Below, in pieces: positions 53,801-61,799 of a stretch of 64,000 bases of DNA. Every line of letters begins with the position of its first letter. Within the stretch, counting starts at the first letter, position 1. The DNA is taken from contig CAXXKX010000003.1 of NCBI GenBank assembly GCA_963676655.2, positions 248,001 through 312,000 of the forward strand. The letters are read 5' to 3'. The position numbers were made by a program, and so were the translations under genes. Origin of the DNA: G963676655 sp963676655 (lineage in GTDB: Bacteria > Verrucomicrobiota > Lentisphaeria > Victivallales > Victivallaceae). Under the pieces are notes generated by a model. That model did not search any database, was not told where the DNA came from, and saw nothing but the letters and a program-made list of their open reading frames with translations.

Positions 53801-54822
53801 GGAGTAACGGAGTAATAGATCCCGAAAGCGGCCGGATTAAGTCCGGCAAACAATTTGTTGTCCGGATTTACCGGTTTAAGCGTTCTGCGTTCGGGCAGTC
53901 CGGGGCTGTTTTTCATGTTTACTTTACCGGGCAGCATATTCATAATTTCCGGATCGGCAACCGGACCAACTATGTAAACAGGGGTTCCCTGTTTTACCGC
54001 ATTGACTATCTGTTTTGCCTCATCCGGGAAAGGACGGGCGGCGCTGTAAACGATCACATCCGCATCAGCAACTTTTCTGACGATTGTCGTTTGGTCTTTA
54101 ACCGTTGACAGCAGCATTGACCGGAAGCCGGGATACTGACAGTTGTCGTGAACTTTAATATTCCTGCCCCGTCCCCCGAAATAGGTATAGTAATCCTCGT
54201 TGTCGAAATGGAAGTACACTTTCAGGGGGTTGTCTTGCTTTTTCACCACTGGAGCCGGGCGCGGATAGATAACGATCTCGCCCTTTTTACTGGAAAAACT
54301 GGCATCCTCCGGCGATACGAAACGAAGATTTTTAAAACAGACACCGGCTTTGGTACCCGGCTTGGCGCCGGAGATATCGACCGAAACCTTAAGCTGGAAA
54401 ACCCGGTAAAGCGCGTCACCAAGTTTAAAGGTGGAATCCAGTGGTAATTTATAGTTATTAAAAGCTTTCCCTTTTATAATAAATTTAGGGCCGAATTTCA
54501 AAATACTTTTTTTGCCGTTTTTATAGCTGATCATCACATGTATTTTTACCGGATTATCATTTATTGTCCGACACATGAAAATCAGTTTATTCTGGGCATG
54601 CATGTCTTTATCTATAGTGATACAAGCAATTGTCGCAGCCTTTGCGTTTACACTGTTACGCACAATATCTATTGAAAATTCTTCTCTACTGATAGATTTC
54701 AACTCATAACTGCCGCCTTTGTCCTTGCGAATCAAAGACCAGTCCGGCTTTTTTTTCCCGGCACTCAAAGTAAGTCCCGACATGATACAGAATATTGATA
54801 AAAATATTATTCTCGATCTCAT
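50866..54822 (-). CDS. Unknown 1318-aa secreted multidomain protein
   Basis: Signal peptide (IIFLSIFCIMSGLTLSA). Residues 40-180 are beta-rich. About 205-385 look like a glutamine-amidotransferase-like Rossmann domain (DADVIVYSAARPFPDEAKQIV, TPVYIVGPV). About 480-570 form a GH2-type sugar-binding sandwich (VYVNGQQIGE). The last 500 residues look alpha-helical, as in (alpha/alpha) toroid glycosidases or lyases (SGQSATIDMLNSEYSSMMKLA). No family is recognised as a whole. GGGAGAG precedes the start. The upstream Asp-box gene ends 18 bp before, so the two form an operon. Confidence 0.75.
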   Translation of the reverse strand: MRSRIIFLSIFCIMSGLTLSAGKKKPDWSLIRKDKGGSYELKSISREEFSIDIVRNSVNAKAATIACITIDKDMHAQNKLIFMCRTINDNPVKIHVMISYKNGKKSILKFGPKFIIKGKAFNNYKLPLDSTFKLGDALYRVFQLKVSVDISGAKPGTKAGVCFKNLRFVSPEDASFSSKKGEIVIYPRPAPVVKKQDNPLKVYFHFDNEDYYTYFGGRGRNIKVHDNCQYPGFRSMLLSTVKDQTTIVRKVADADVIVYSAARPFPDEAKQIVNAVKQGTPVYIVGPVADPEIMNMLPGKVNMKNSPGLPERRTLKPVNPDNKLFAGLNPAAFGIYYSVTPGSGSTTLLTTDKREPVILEGHFGKGKVLYSSLGIGVNLIKRKKAYDAFFIRALSKLSGRKLQELDKEPIKPVDGYYTGAGHNNFGRFGFALGDGLLTETIDNDLTVGNGAQEYSFSTRMIPKTSLINWNISYLGKSSPEAPKKVNFKYKWHRTGKFELTTSQVIPAGWKEKSIYFVVQGGIDDISKVYVNGQQIGEITADMPRYWMRPINFKIPAAAIRFGQQNQIRIITENLRQTGGFGSCPEITALAGRNETRKFVADRINFLGKGGVISEKDSPTMRFDTSLAFPGVRWKIFVKSVDMTLSNIAEYAAFPVAGKIEIIDLKKANELKLELSAPWMLLFGANVDHPLLLVMQKCPEKILVNRVGKLVSGLTFKNGNGVGVLVPLWLYGRAPVKAGNWKSGLPDDVVKRISFWFPKAFNFPVAANEVFALDRKSGRINIRTTYSYKNIASKWLQNAPKYAPVSPLAYLTKGMLFEGKDVTDWGLVTSYGNYAARNGSDTVEWSLPLPAPVLAAIPAINECPDIYAKANVVFANGLKWSAGGRVKCSDWTPAYPQGVKFPKCLNINMHGWLHGLPQALTAPYALTQENTANLIARVKARMIKAVELYQYKAAQRWREEPFSGIRYPIYFNNRHIHSSKYAKGFGTAMNYGDLNETAMMILRVFQFLADRYGQRDFVLANNKFIDHVSTLLLSSDDWAYLACHCRESGQSATIDMLNSEYSSMMKLARLAQISGDEALEAQALYRGARRMVPTLARFTFRKYAIKHNLIPYPDNALVCVGFAEDGARYRSRGFTAQGLDLYDMSQGVPEDLIFLYKKYLGAGMNPYFDKEVFPRMLDKKGQFRLQPDMLNIIAQASNISDEKLKMIMNSYMNQEANITKRSRDWPGMTLVTDVSQVIYRLYGKVQIHTAKDLYLKDFLWNNTAKTVRIKLKNGAYPELVLESALVPVEPQFQRDGQGRIKIPLRPNRDDDIVIHFKTK

Positions 54823-54840
54823 AAATTCTCTCCCATTTCC

Positions 54841-55965
54841 TTAAAGATGAAATTTAGCGAACTCAATTTCGCGTTGTTGATTGAATAAATCGCTGTCATA
54901 TGGCTCCCTGGGCGCCTGGCTGATGATACGACAGCGAAACGAACCGGTCTTTCGCAATTCCCCGGCAATAATATCACTTTCAGTAAAGCGTGACAACAAG
55001 ATTCCCTTATAACACATCCTCCCGCGGTCGTGAATAAGATACAGCCATCCACCATCTCCTTCCACCAGATCAGGATACGAAACATGCTCGGAATCGTCGA
55101 TAAGGAGCGACCAGGGCCATGATTCGCCGTCATCTTCCGATAAAAAGACTTTCAAATCTGTCCGCGTATCCGGGGAATCATTGACGACCAGCAGCACCCG
55201 TCCAGACTTCAGTCTTTTCATAAAAAAGCGTGTCGATGGCGCGGTAATTGAACTGGGAGCTCCATCGGTCCACGACTTGCCGCCATCAAAAGACCATGAT
55301 TCTCCGAGTTTTCCGCTGGTGCTTCTGGCCAGCATCCACAAAGAGTGGTTTCTTTTTTCTAAAAACATCGACTCGTCGAAGGGCGTCTCGAGTTTCTTCC
55401 CGCCTGTCCGGCGCTGCCATGTTTTTCCACCGTCGCGGGATTCGGAATAACGATATGAATCCGTGGTCCAGTCATAAGCCGGCAATAAATAGCGGCCATC
55501 GCTCAAAACCGTTGGCTGGCAACGCAAAAAACCTTCAGAAACCATTTCCGGCGTGCTCCACATCGGCTCATCATCATCAATATTATTAGAGGTTATCGCC
55601 CACACGCTTACATGACGCGAATCTTCATTTGATACGTTATCGTTCCGCTGAACCCAGAAGACCCAGGCTTTGCCGGTGGGATCAAGCCAGAGTTGAATAT
55701 CAATCGCCCGGATATTGTCATCCCGCAAACTGTCGATCACCAGAAGCGGATCGCTCCAGTTAAGACCGTTGTCATCACTCCTGACCAGCAAATTATAGTT
55801 GAATTGGGATGGCTCACGCGTCCCTCCGCTATACCAGGCGGCATAGAGGCGGCCACAGGGCGTGTACATAATTGAAGGACATCCCTGCCAGAAGCGTTTA
55901 CACTCCGCGTAAGATTCGTCGGGCTTGAAAATTATTTCCGCGCAGTTGTTTTCTAATAATTTCAT
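54841..55965 (-). CDS. Sialidase-superfamily (Asp-box/BNR) exo-glycosidase
   Basis: 374 residues forming a six-bladed propeller with four Asp boxes: RSDDNGLNW, SRDGGKTW, SFDGGKSW and SEDDGESW. There is no signal peptide. The usual sialidase FRIP motif is not evident (the N-terminus reads FWQGCPSIMY), so sialic acid is not proven as substrate; related proteins act on other sugars. Neighbours are the 1318-aa protein downstream, 18 bp away, and the sialate O-acetylesterase upstream. That pairing supports a sialoglycan role by inference. Confidence 0.8.
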   Translation of the reverse strand: MKLLENNCAEIIFKPDESYAECKRFWQGCPSIMYTPCGRLYAAWYSGGTREPSQFNYNLLVRSDDNGLNWSDPLLVIDSLRDDNIRAIDIQLWLDPTGKAWVFWVQRNDNVSNEDSRHVSVWAITSNNIDDDEPMWSTPEMVSEGFLRCQPTVLSDGRYLLPAYDWTTDSYRYSESRDGGKTWQRRTGGKKLETPFDESMFLEKRNHSLWMLARSTSGKLGESWSFDGGKSWTDGAPSSITAPSTRFFMKRLKSGRVLLVVNDSPDTRTDLKVFLSEDDGESWPWSLLIDDSEHVSYPDLVEGDGGWLYLIHDRGRMCYKGILLSRFTESDIIAGELRKTGSFRCRIISQAPREPYDSDLFNQQREIEFAKFHL

Positions 55966-56103
55966 GGATAAATCTGATCTTTCTATAATATTTTCAATTT
56001 ACAGTGTGTTGGCTGTGGAATTTGTATAACCGGTTAAGAGCTTGTGATAATGTAAAACTTCACTCCTGTTCAAGGGGCATATTAATGGTAATTTTCTCTA
56101 TTT

Positions 56104-57681
56104 TTATTCAATTTTACATCTGAATGGCTCCGCAGGCAAACCGGCCCGGTTAATTAAGTTTGACCCTTCCGGGTTATCCGCCCAGGCGTATGCAACCATA
56201 ACCGGCTTTGTTATTCCCGGCGCGGAAACTTCCAGGTGATTGTCATCTATGATTTTGGCATCAGCTTTTTTGATTTTACCTGAAGCGTCTGACAGCACCA
56301 GGCCGAAAATCTTACCATTACCACGCACGTCAAGCGGTGCGCCGTTGGTTTTCCAGGTTACAATCACTTTTCCGCCTTCAGCACGAGCTGACACGAACTC
56401 CGGACCGCTCCAGGCAAAGCCACTTTGATTGTAGACTTGTTTCAGCGCCATCAACATCAGCCTTTTACCGACATCCTGTTTGTTTTCAGGATGGATATTT
56501 TTAGCGTCGCCAATGTCGATATTTATAGTATAATAAGTCTTTGGCACAATCTTGGCGGCCTTGACAAATGCCTGGCGAATCTCCGCCCAGTCGCCATCCT
56601 CATATGGCAGTTTTTTATTCCATTCCTTACGGTAGTCAGGTAATTGTACACAGATAAATGGAATATCGCCCTGTTTCCATTCAACACGCCAATTTTCGAT
56701 AAGCGCCACAAGCATCTTATCATATTTTGGCCAATCCTTGCTGTTGCTCTCCCCCTGATACCATATCACTCCACGGAGGGTATAACCTTTAAACGGGTTT
56801 ATCATGTTATTATAGAGATTTGCCGGATAATTTTCCCGCAATTCAGGAGGAGTAAGTCTGCGCAATTTAACCCATATCGGCCCTGGCGCTTTTCCTTTGC
56901 GTCCTCCGGCAAGCCAGACTTTCTTATCTTCTTCATACTTTTTCTTTATTGCTTTAATCTTATCCGCCGCCGCTTTACGGTCAAACCCGGCGTCTTCCTT
57001 GTCAGCCAGAGCTTTTGCGGTCATAATATGCTTGAATTTCTTAACTGTGTTCTGGTCAAGCCAGGCTTCAATTCGCGTTGCGCCCTTTGATGAATTAATA
57101 AGGCCGACAGGGATTTTAAGTTTCTTATATAAATCACGACCAAAGTAATACAATGCAGCGGAAAACCTGTACACATTCTTCGGGGTACATACTTTCCACT
57201 CTCCGCGACACCTTTCCTGAGGTTTCGGAGCCTTGATTTTACAGGGAACAATAAACATTCTGATCATAGGGTAATCGGCCGCAGCCATCTCCGCTTTTGC
57301 ATTTGCGCTGCTCCGCACGGGGAAGGCCATATTCGATTGACCTGAACCAAGCCACACTTCTCCGATTAAAACATTTTTGACAACAACTTTATTTTTACCT
57401 GAAAAAGTGATGGTATATGTTTTTTCAGATGCTCTCGGAACCGGCATTAGTACGGACCATCGTCCTTTTTCATCAGCCCTGACCGTTACTTTACCTCCCC
57501 ATGAACCTTCTATATTCACCCGGACTCCAGGATTTTCCCAACCCCATAAAACAGCTTTGTTCCCATTAATCCCTGTCTGCAAAACCATGTTGTCGCTAAT
57601 AATAGCAGGCAGCTCTATATTTGCATTAACCCGGGCGGATATGGCCGTTAAAACAATTAAAATTCTGTAAAATTGTCCCAT
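56104..57681 (-). CDS. Sialate O-acetylesterase family (SASA)
   Basis: 525 residues with a signal peptide (cut near VNA-NI). The SASA/SGNH pattern is clear: LPAIISDNMVLQ at the N-terminus, GSGQSNM with the nucleophile Ser116, GVIWYQGESNS, and a late Asp/His segment (GDAKNIHPENKQDVGKR) giving the catalytic His. It removes O-acetyl groups from sialic acid or other acetylated sugars outside the cytoplasm, letting a glycosidase act. It lies between an Asp-box gene and a prepilin-like gene on the same strand. The ribosome binding site is weak. Confidence 0.92.
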   Translation of the reverse strand: MGQFYRILIVLTAISARVNANIELPAIISDNMVLQTGINGNKAVLWGWENPGVRVNIEGSWGGKVTVRADEKGRWSVLMPVPRASEKTYTITFSGKNKVVVKNVLIGEVWLGSGQSNMAFPVRSSANAKAEMAAADYPMIRMFIVPCKIKAPKPQERCRGEWKVCTPKNVYRFSAALYYFGRDLYKKLKIPVGLINSSKGATRIEAWLDQNTVKKFKHIMTAKALADKEDAGFDRKAAADKIKAIKKKYEEDKKVWLAGGRKGKAPGPIWVKLRRLTPPELRENYPANLYNNMINPFKGYTLRGVIWYQGESNSKDWPKYDKMLVALIENWRVEWKQGDIPFICVQLPDYRKEWNKKLPYEDGDWAEIRQAFVKAAKIVPKTYYTINIDIGDAKNIHPENKQDVGKRLMLMALKQVYNQSGFAWSGPEFVSARAEGGKVIVTWKTNGAPLDVRGNGKIFGLVLSDASGKIKKADAKIIDDNHLEVSAPGITKPVMVAYAWADNPEGSNLINRAGLPAEPFRCKIE

Positions 57682-57712
57682 TTAAAATTTACCGGTATTT
57701 TTTTACAGGTAC

Positions 57713-58432
57713 TTACCTGTTAGTTAATGAATAAGGCGGCCAGGTCAAGTATTGCGGATTCCAAATATCATATTGACTTATAGTGGTCAAGTCAACAGTT
57801 TTGGCACTTCCGTCAATAAAACATGCATTCGCTTTCATATCATGGCGCACCGCAACCGGACCACTGACGCTTGTATTGGGAATGCTAAGAATACCATCCA
57901 AAGAGACCCACCTTACCGTATATCCATAGCTGGATTGCTGCTTGATGCTGCCTCGGAACCGGGGAACGCTGTCTCCAAAAAAGACAGGTCGTCCGCCACC
58001 GCCTCCCAGTTTGTAGAGTTGCGGCATTCTCGCGATCGGCTTAGTGGTAGTGCCTGTACCGCAACTGTAAACATTCAGCCCGTAACTCATATGATGTGCC
58101 GGGTTTGTCCCTGCCGGAACGACTGAATCGTAACGTTCGGCTTCAGCCGGACACTGATAAACCACCTTTTCATTGGGAACATAAGTCTCAAGCATTACAT
58201 CATACCAATGCTTCACTCCATCCGGTTTATCTGAAATCATCCACTCGTCATTATCATCGGAATAACTGACCCCGCCCAAGGCAAGTTGCTTCAAATTAGA
58301 GACGCAGGATATGCTTTTTGCCCTATCTCTGGCTTTGTTTAAAGCGGGAAGCAGCATGCTGGCCAGGATTGCAATGATCGCTATCACAACCAGCAATTCA
58401 ATTAGTGTGAAAATTGACTTTTTCTTATTCAT
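57713..58432 (-). CDS. Prepilin-type N-terminal domain protein
   Basis: 239 residues. The leader MNKKKSI precedes FTLIELL and a hydrophobic helix ending SMLLPALNKARDRAKSISC. The late signature is FIDGSAKTVD. AAGGAA lies upstream. It is the third copy in the window. Each copy stands next to a glycan-use gene, and here the sialate O-acetylesterase follows at 31 bp. Confidence 0.87.
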   Translation of the reverse strand: MNKKKSIFTLIELLVVIAIIAILASMLLPALNKARDRAKSISCVSNLKQLALGGVSYSDDNDEWMISDKPDGVKHWYDVMLETYVPNEKVVYQCPAEAERYDSVVPAGTNPAHHMSYGLNVYSCGTGTTTKPIARMPQLYKLGGGGGRPVFFGDSVPRFRGSIKQQSSYGYTVRWVSLDGILSIPNTSVSGPVAVRHDMKANACFIDGSAKTVDLTTISQYDIWNPQYLTWPPYSLTNR

Positions 58433-58735
58433 GACCCTGTTTTCCTTCTTTTTTATGTTTTATAAATCTGCAAAACACTGATTTCGATGCGAAGAACACT
58501 TACCATGTTGAGACTTTTTTCAACTTACTGAGATCCGGTGTTCTATGTGGTAACAATTGAGTTCCCCTGAAGAGTCAAATTCTTAAAATTATCCGGACCA
58601 TTTTTCCTACATTATATTTTTCTCCTTTACACTGTTAAACGATTGTTCAAAAATCAGTTCTCTTTATTATTACATAATCATCTCTCAGAATAAAAGTTTC
58701 CATATTTTCAATCGGTTTTCAAGTATAAAACTGAA

Positions 58736-60022
58736 GGGTTCCTCTAAAAATTAGTTCATGACCTGTAATTGGTCCGATGTGATATATATTATTTGCTGTA
58801 TTTTTGAAAACCTCAGCAATTTGATAAGGGATTTATGATGCTCAATGGATTTTTCGACATAGATTTTCGCCTGGAACAACTTGATCAATGCGGCGACCCG
58901 CTGACTAAACTTAATGAAGTTATTCCGTGGAATGCTTTTCGTGGTGACCTCGAAAGGATTCGGGAAAAGAATCGCAAGAGCAATGCCGGACGAAAATCGT
59001 TTGACGTGATTCTGATGTTCAAAATGCTGATTTTGCAGTCGCTGTATAACCTCAGCGATGACGCGCTCGAATATCAGGTAAGGGACCGTTTGAGCTTCAT
59101 GCGTTTTCTCGGACTTGCGCTTGACGACCGCGTTCCCGACGCCAAGACGGTTTGGCTGTTTCGCGAACAACTCGGGGAACTTGGCCTTGAGAAAAAGGTC
59201 TTTGCCCAGTTCGACCGTTATTTGCGGGAACAAGGTTTTACCGCGAAAAAAGGGCAGATTGTTGATGCCTCGATTATTTCCGCGCCCAGGCAGCGCAACA
59301 GCCGTGAGGAAAATCAACAAATCAAAGACGGAGAAGTACCCAAAGATTGGAGCGAAAACAAGCAGCGGCAAAAAGACACCGATGCCCGTTGGATCAAGAA
59401 AAACGGTAAAAATCATTATGGCTATAAGAACCATATACAAATCGATGTCAAGCACAAATTCATTCGTGAATACGCCGTCACGGATGCCTCTGTCCATGAC
59501 AGCCAGGTGTTTGCTGAACTGCTTGATAAGAGCAATTCCAGCCGTGATGTATATGCCGACTCGGCATACCGGTCTGAAGCCCGGCTTAACGAACTTGGCA
59601 AGCTTGGATATCGCGAGCATCTGCAGCGTAAGGGATGCCGGAACCGCAAGCTGACCAACTGGGAAAAGTGCGGAAATAAGACTCGGGCGAAGGTCCGCGC
59701 CAGAGTTGAACATATCTTTGGCGTTCAGTCGCAAAAAGCCGGAACTTTGATTATGAGAACGATAGGAATTTCGAGAGCCAAAGTAAAAATTGGCTTGCGA
59801 AATATTGCTTTCAACATGGACCGTTTTGGTACTTTGAAAGCAAAAGTATGAGGATATGTCAGAAATGGGACCGAAATCAGTAAAATCATCAGAAAAAGCC
59901 ATCCAACTATTGCCATTTGGGACGGCAATAGAGACTAATTTCTTATTTTGATTGACTGATTTCATTCTCTATTTCCAAGTTTTAATTTTCAAAGCTTAAA
60001 AAACGTATTTTTAGAGGTTACC
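58736..60022 (+). mobile_element. IS5-family insertion sequence
   Basis: Imperfect terminal inverted repeats (left GGGTTCCTCTAAAAATTAG, right GGTAACCTCTAAAAATACG in reverse complement) enclose one intact transposase gene. TGAA stands on both sides (58732-58735 and 60023-60026) and is probably the 4-bp target duplication. The flanks joined together match the sequence upstream of the intact AraC gene at 61580-61620, which confirms the insertion point in a duplicated region. Confidence 0.85.
58835..59851 (+). CDS. IS5-family DDE transposase
   Basis: 338 residues and apparently intact. The N-terminal DUF772-like domain (RKSFDVILMFKMLILQSLYNLSDDALEYQVRDRLSF split by the usual helix pattern) is followed by the DDE domain with D144 (QIVDASI), D242 (VYADSAYRS) and E292 (RARVEHIFG). 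The YGYKNH motif is present. It catalyses cut-and-paste movement of the IS. The long open frame on the opposite strand is a shadow. The terminal repeats of this IS differ from those of the 160-bp MITEs, so it is not obviously their helper. Confidence 0.95.
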   Translation: MMLNGFFDIDFRLEQLDQCGDPLTKLNEVIPWNAFRGDLERIREKNRKSNAGRKSFDVILMFKMLILQSLYNLSDDALEYQVRDRLSFMRFLGLALDDRVPDAKTVWLFREQLGELGLEKKVFAQFDRYLREQGFTAKKGQIVDASIISAPRQRNSREENQQIKDGEVPKDWSENKQRQKDTDARWIKKNGKNHYGYKNHIQIDVKHKFIREYAVTDASVHDSQVFAELLDKSNSSRDVYADSAYRSEARLNELGKLGYREHLQRKGCRNRKLTNWEKCGNKTRAKVRARVEHIFGVQSQKAGTLIMRTIGISRAKVKIGLRNIAFNMDRFGTLKAKV

Positions 60023-60475
60023 TGAAATATTACTCAAATGGATCTTGCCGTTTCCCGGTTACTCCTGATTAATTAGCTCGTTATACAAATTTTGCTAATC
60101 CAAGTATAGAGCACTTGACTTTCTCAATCGCCTAACTCTATTTAGAGTATATAGTTCGATCTTCGCAAAAGCAATACTAATAAACGTTAAAATAATTATA
60201 GAAATCGCTAATCTGAACTATTCATAAAAAATGGATGAGATGTGAAAATATGCTCAAAAAGAAAGTTTTTGAATATCCCGCAGGCGTAGCAGCGCTACGT
60301 CGAGGACATAAGCAAATGCTTTACTTTGAGCAGATTGTAACAGGTCGCCATAAATTTGTGAATAATTCAGGTTAATATAAGTATATTTAAAAATAAAAAA
60401 AAGGTAATTCCGGATTCAACTCTTTCAGTGATCCCGGAGAACTCAGGCTTTTCTTCAGGAAATTATCTTTCTATA
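60023..60475 (+). pseudogene. Decayed copy of the AraC gene at 61800, interrupted by a MITE
   Basis: 60023-60211 match the upstream region of the intact gene at 61614-61799. The MITE follows. After it, 60376-60433 match the first codons, with the start ATG changed to ATA. The sequence then jumps to a match with 62566-62612 near the 3' end. The jump is explained by deletion between two 12-bp repeats CGCTTTCAGTTG that are still present in the intact gene (61843-61854 and 62554-62565). The upstream part is also split by the IS5-family element. No function remains. Confidence 0.8.
60212..60371. mobile_element. 160-bp MITE, copy 2
   Basis: Same length and almost the same sequence as 5640-5799. 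It is flanked by CTAA (60208-60211) and TTAA (60372-60375). The intact paralogue has a single CTAA at this site, which proves insertion next to the former start codon of the AraC copy. Confidence 0.88.
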
Positions 60476-60484
60476 TAAATATTC

Positions 60485-61567
60485 TCAATATTTTCCAAGT
60501 TCCAATCCTTTTTCGACAAAATAACAATAGGTCTCATAATTACATGTCGTTGGAATAGAATGATCCGAGTGAAGTATATAGCCGGAGCCCTCCTTTACCA
60601 TCGGGATTTTTTCTTCAAGCTCAGCAAGAATCGCGTCAAGATCATTGGCAACCAGGTTTCTGGCGTCCATTCCGCCGCAAAACGCCAGTTTGTCTCCAAA
60701 TTGGCGTTTCAATTTCAGTAAGTCCATTCCAGCCTTGACCTCGATAACCTGCAGACAGTCTACACCGGATTCAATTATCCCCGGAACCAGCGGCTCGACA
60801 AAACCGCACGAATGCATTATCACCGGCAACCCAAGCGAATGCGCAAAATCCATCGTTTTTTTATGCCCGGGCTGAATAATATCCCGATACATATCCAGCG
60901 ACATAAACGAATGTCCTTTGAAACCCATGTCTTCGTAAAACCAGAGACCGTCAGGTTTGCCCTCCTCCGCAAAAAGAATTTCCATCAGGTTAACAATTAA
61001 ATCTGAATATACGTTGACCATATCCTTTATCCAGTCAGGATCAAGTGCCATGCCCATGAGCATATATTCATGCCCACATACCGGATGCATCAGCTCAAAA
61101 ACATGGGTTCCGCCCTGAGAATAAAAACGTCCCTGTTTATCGGTTTCTTTTTTTTGTTTGCGGTATAATTCAAAATTAATTCTGTCCCGGGTCGGTTTTA
61201 AAAGCGGTTTGATGTGTTCTTCCCACGCGCTCCGGTCTTTGACCATAAAATCGACATGCTCAGGGGTGGCGTTATGCAGTTTATGCCGCCTTAATAACGC
61301 ACCGTTGCAATTGCGTTCAAGAATGGTTTCTTCATCTTCCTCAATCACCTCGTTTACAAAACCAACCTTGGCTTTCATATCAAACCATGGCCCCCCGACT
61401 ATATCAAAGTTAAAATGGTCCGTCAGGTCCTCATTCTCTTTAATGTGGCCTTCGCCCTGCCATTTCTTTAGTGTATCTCCCCAGAAATGTTCGTACAAAC
61501 CGATCCGGTCGACCGGCGCCCGCTTCAAAATTCTGGAAATTCGTTCTTTGCCTGTAAGTTCTTTCAT
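60485..61567 (-). CDS. Uroporphyrinogen decarboxylase (UroD)-family protein
   Basis: 360 residues with the UroD/methyltransferase barrel pattern: ERISRILKRAPVDRIG at the N-terminus, GPWFDM, HPVCGHEYMLMGMALDP, the HSCGFVEPLVPGIIESGVDCLQ metal-type segment and GYILHSDHSIP at the end. Relatives of this branch are not heme enzymes. They are linked to corrinoid methyltransfer or to sugar catabolism clusters in PVC bacteria; the reaction is unknown. It is divergent from the intact AraC gene and lies between that gene and its decayed copy. Confidence 0.85.
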   Translation of the reverse strand: MKELTGKERISRILKRAPVDRIGLYEHFWGDTLKKWQGEGHIKENEDLTDHFNFDIVGGPWFDMKAKVGFVNEVIEEDEETILERNCNGALLRRHKLHNATPEHVDFMVKDRSAWEEHIKPLLKPTRDRINFELYRKQKKETDKQGRFYSQGGTHVFELMHPVCGHEYMLMGMALDPDWIKDMVNVYSDLIVNLMEILFAEEGKPDGLWFYEDMGFKGHSFMSLDMYRDIIQPGHKKTMDFAHSLGLPVIMHSCGFVEPLVPGIIESGVDCLQVIEVKAGMDLLKLKRQFGDKLAFCGGMDARNLVANDLDAILAELEEKIPMVKEGSGYILHSDHSIPTTCNYETYCYFVEKGLELGKY

Positions 61568-61799
61568 CGTGTATTTCCCATGTTTTTAATCTGTTTTCAA
61601 GTGTAAACCCGAAATGTTTTTAAAAGGATTTTACTGTTCTCCCGTTACTCCTGACAGATTAGCATGTCATATAAATTTTGCTAATTTTAAGTGTAGTGAA
61701 CTTGACTTTCTCAATTACTTAACTCTATTTAAAGTATATAGTTCGATATTGGCAAAAGCAATACTAACAAATGTCAAAATAATTATAGAAATCGCTAAC

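Noticed and set aside
58751..59965. A 404-codon open frame opposite the transposase gene
   Set aside because: It covers the IS5-family transposase in antisense, has no family signature and has the composition of a shadow frame.
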